Positions 62,454 to 64,000 of a stretch of 64,000 nt of DNA are shown here, one piece after another. The stretch covers positions 1,302,001 to 1,366,000 of the forward strand of contig NZ_OMOR01000001.1 of assembly GCF_900302465.1 (NCBI RefSeq). The letters run 5' to 3'. Under the pieces are notes generated by a model. It did not search any database. It worked only from the letters and a program-made list of their open reading frames with translations, and was not told the origin of the DNA. The position numbers and the translations under genes were made by a program. How positions within the stretch are numbered: position 1 is the stretch's first letter; every line of letters starts with the position of its first letter. The DNA is from Ascidiaceihabitans donghaensis. GTDB taxonomy: Bacteria; Pseudomonadota; Alphaproteobacteria; Rhodobacterales; Rhodobacteraceae.

Positions 62454-63191
62454 TTAGTGGAACGCATGGGATAAGAAACTGTCCCACATGCAGACCCCGA
62501 AGGCGGTGTTCATATGCGCTGTATCCACAGAACCGTCAGTGCTGACTGGTTTTTCGGTTCCAAATTTCTGTTTTGTAAATCCGTAAGCGTCCAAAGTGCA
62601 ATCTGGTTGCGGTACACGCTGGATCGCAACCGCTGACATGCGCGCGTTAAGGTGCTTGTCCGCGGTGTCCCATACGCGCTTGAAGGAATGCGGTTCCCCG
62701 GTGTGATACAGTGCATCTTGCCGCGCGATTTCATTGCGCCGCGGCACTGTGGAAAAGAACAATCGCCCGGGTGTCCAGTTGTGCCAGGCTGTGTCTGGCA
62801 TGGCTTTGGTGGTGATGGCATCCAGACACGCATGAAACGTGGCCTGTGACATGCAATGGGCATGGCCAGAGGTCTCGAACCCGTCGATATTGAAATCGAC
62901 ACACAGCTCTAGCATCGGCTTTTGCAAGAAGGTCCAACCGCCTACATGCCAAACAACATCAAAGGTGCTTAAATCAACAAGGCCCCGTAACCGTCTGGGG
63001 GTTGCGTCGTCGCTGCGCATATCGTCTGGAAGGCCAAACGTCATATCCGGCCTAAGCGATGTTTTCAAAAAGCGGGCGCGGTTCATGCCAAAGTGTTCGG
63101 CTTCGATGTGCGGATAGCGCCCGCCAATCTCGTCCCACGCCAGCTTTAAGGCCGCGACATGCGACGTGCCTATGACCGCGACACGTGTCAC
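62454..63191 (-). CDS. SGNH-like hypothetical protein, paralogue 2
   Basis: 245 residues, clearly homologous to paralogue 1: TRVAVIGTSHVAALKLAWDE, TFGLPDDMRSDD, FNIDGFETSGHAHCMS, LFFSTVPRRNEIA, DTAHMNTAFGVCMWDSFL. The GTG at 63191 matches the start of paralogue 1; an earlier GTG at 63227 would add 12 residues and sit 6 bp after the CoA-transferase stop. Likely cotranscribed with that gene. Confidence 0.55.
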   Translation of the reverse strand: MTRVAVIGTSHVAALKLAWDEIGGRYPHIEAEHFGMNRARFLKTSLRPDMTFGLPDDMRSDDATPRRLRGLVDLSTFDVVWHVGGWTFLQKPMLELCVDFNIDGFETSGHAHCMSQATFHACLDAITTKAMPDTAWHNWTPGRLFFSTVPRRNEIARQDALYHTGEPHSFKRVWDTADKHLNARMSAVAIQRVPQPDCTLDAYGFTKQKFGTEKPVSTDGSVDTAHMNTAFGVCMWDSFLSHAFH

Positions 63192-63233
63192 TTCAGCTGC
63201 GCCCCCTGTGACCTGCGCCCTTGGCACATGCGT

Positions 63234-63860
63234 CTAGACGATTTTGGCAAGTGTTGCAGTGCGCAGCTCGTCTTCGGACACGCCGTCAGCACATTCTACG
63301 ATTTTCAAACCGCCCTCGACCACATCCAGCACACCAAGGTTGGTGATGATCCGGTCCACGACCCCTTTACCTGTCAGCGGCAGGGTACAGGCGGGCAACA
63401 CTTTGCTGTCGCCGTGTTTGTTGGTGTGGTCCATCACCACAACCACGCGGCCAACGCCTGCCACCAGATCCATGGCACCGCCCATGCCTTTGACCAGCTT
63501 GCCAGGAATCATCCAGTTGGCCAAGTCACCGTTTTCGGCCACTTCCATCGCGCCTAAAATTGCCATGGCGATCTTGCCGCCACGGATCATGCCAAAGCTT
63601 TGGGCGCTGTCGAAATAAGCGGTTTGGGGCAATTCGGTGATGGTTTGCTTGCCTGCATTGATCAGGTCGGCATCTTCGGATCCCTCAACAGGGAAGGGGC
63701 CCATACCCAACATGCCGTTTTCCGATTGCAGCGTAACTTCGATGCCTTCGGGGATGTAGTTGCTGACCAGCGTCGGGATACCGATGCCAAGGTTCACGTA
63801 CCAGCCGTCTTGCAACTCTTGTGCTGCGCGTTCTGCCATTTGATTGCGATCCCAAGCCAT
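63234..63860 (-). CDS. scoB: 3-oxoacid CoA-transferase subunit B
   Basis: 208 residues. Family signature [14 protein letters not shown] near 44-57 contains the catalytic Glu that forms the CoA thioester. [18 protein letters not shown] and [20 protein letters not shown] are also conserved. Moves CoA from succinyl-CoA to acetoacetate in ketone-body use. Subunit A is not in the window; instead a different gene lies upstream. Confidence 0.93.
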   Translation of the reverse strand: MAWDRNQMAERAAQELQDGWYVNLGIGIPTLVSNYIPEGIEVTLQSENGMLGMGPFPVEGSEDADLINAGKQTITELPQTAYFDSAQSFGMIRGGKIAMAILGAMEVAENGDLANWMIPGKLVKGMGGAMDLVAGVGRVVVVMDHTNKHGDSKVLPACTLPLTGKGVVDRIITNLGVLDVVEGGLKIVECADGVSEDELRTATLAKIV

Positions 63861-63897
63861 AAGGGTCTCTCCTTGCTATATGCGTATGTCGATGTGT

Positions 63898-64000
63898 CTA
63901 AGCCGCGTCGCGGCTTGGTAAAATGTCGGGGTAGGCCGCGCAGAGGCACGCGGCACCGTAACTGGCGTTCATGTGCTGAAAGTCTTTGGCGGGCATTGAG
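63898..64000 (-). CDS. SGNH-like hypothetical protein, paralogue 3, N-terminus cut by window edge
   Basis: The last 33 residues are visible: SMPAKDFQHMNASYGAACLC then AAYPDILPSRDAA and TAG at 63898-63900. The D-x-x-HMN-x-x-YG block matches the HMNTAFG block of paralogues 1 and 2, so a third family member lies just upstream of scoB. Confidence 0.55.
   Translation of the reverse strand, partial: SMPAKDFQHMNASYGAACLCAAYPDILPSRDAA

Overview
The window looks like part of a Rhodobacterales (Roseobacter-group) alphaproteobacterial chromosome. The housekeeping genes (thyA, folA, alaS, an scoB-type CoA-transferase subunit, a NicO/DUF1007 pair, a BCCT transporter) fit that group, as does a decayed operon of GcvT/DmdA-like, OsmC, enoyl-CoA hydratase and acyl-CoA ligase genes. 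The assignment rests on gene content and recognisable protein families; no database search was possible.

Layout. 1-18.2 kb is mostly ordinary chromosome: a DUF1194 protein, a glyoxalase, a Slam-like barrel paired with a TbpB-like lipoprotein, thyA-folA, an AT-rich DUF4238 gene, a cytochrome P450, alaS, tRNA-Asn, an MBL hydrolase divergent from an EnvZ-like kinase, tRNA-Asp, a sulfotransferase, a glycosyltransferase, a NicO/DUF1007 metal module and an acyltransferase.

18.4-37.1 kb is a rearranged alginate-type exopolysaccharide locus: algE, algF, algI, algJ, algX, then a periplasmic sensor-like protein and a hybrid histidine kinase, then alg44, alg8, algA, algD, a large RTX protein and a convergent LuxR-type response regulator. 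It covers GDP-mannuronate supply, polymerisation, O-acetylation and outer-membrane export. algK, algG, algL and algC are absent from the window. The Alg44 homologue has a PilZ domain lacking canonical c-di-GMP residues, and a two-component pathway sits inside the locus instead. This is the most interesting region.

37.4-40.7 kb holds a DUF2092 protein, a peptidoglycan-binding protein, a BCCT transporter and a 30-residue membrane peptide. 41.2-46.0 kb is a recently decayed operon of five adjacent pseudogenes (Lrp, GcvT/DmdA-like, OsmC, enoyl-CoA hydratase, acyl-CoA ligase). They are broken by point nonsense mutations, 1-2 nt indels and expansion of a 7-bp repeat.

46.2-61.4 kb is a 15.2-kb genomic island integrated in the 3' end of tRNA-Ser(GCT). 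A 17-bp direct repeat and near-identical 21-bp integrase arm-type sites mark both ends, and a tyrosine integrase lies next to the tRNA. Cargo is defence-like: a Phd-DarT-DarG module, a serine recombinase, a zinc-ribbon protein with a HEPN-like RX4H motif, an RHH-GNAT pair, an XRE-controlled membrane/secreted operon, and a MORC/MutL-like GHKL ATPase, methyltransferase-fold protein and m5C DNA methyltransferase operon with no recognisable nuclease.

61.6-64 kb returns to chromosome, with three paralogous SGNH-like proteins interleaved with the CoA-transferase gene.
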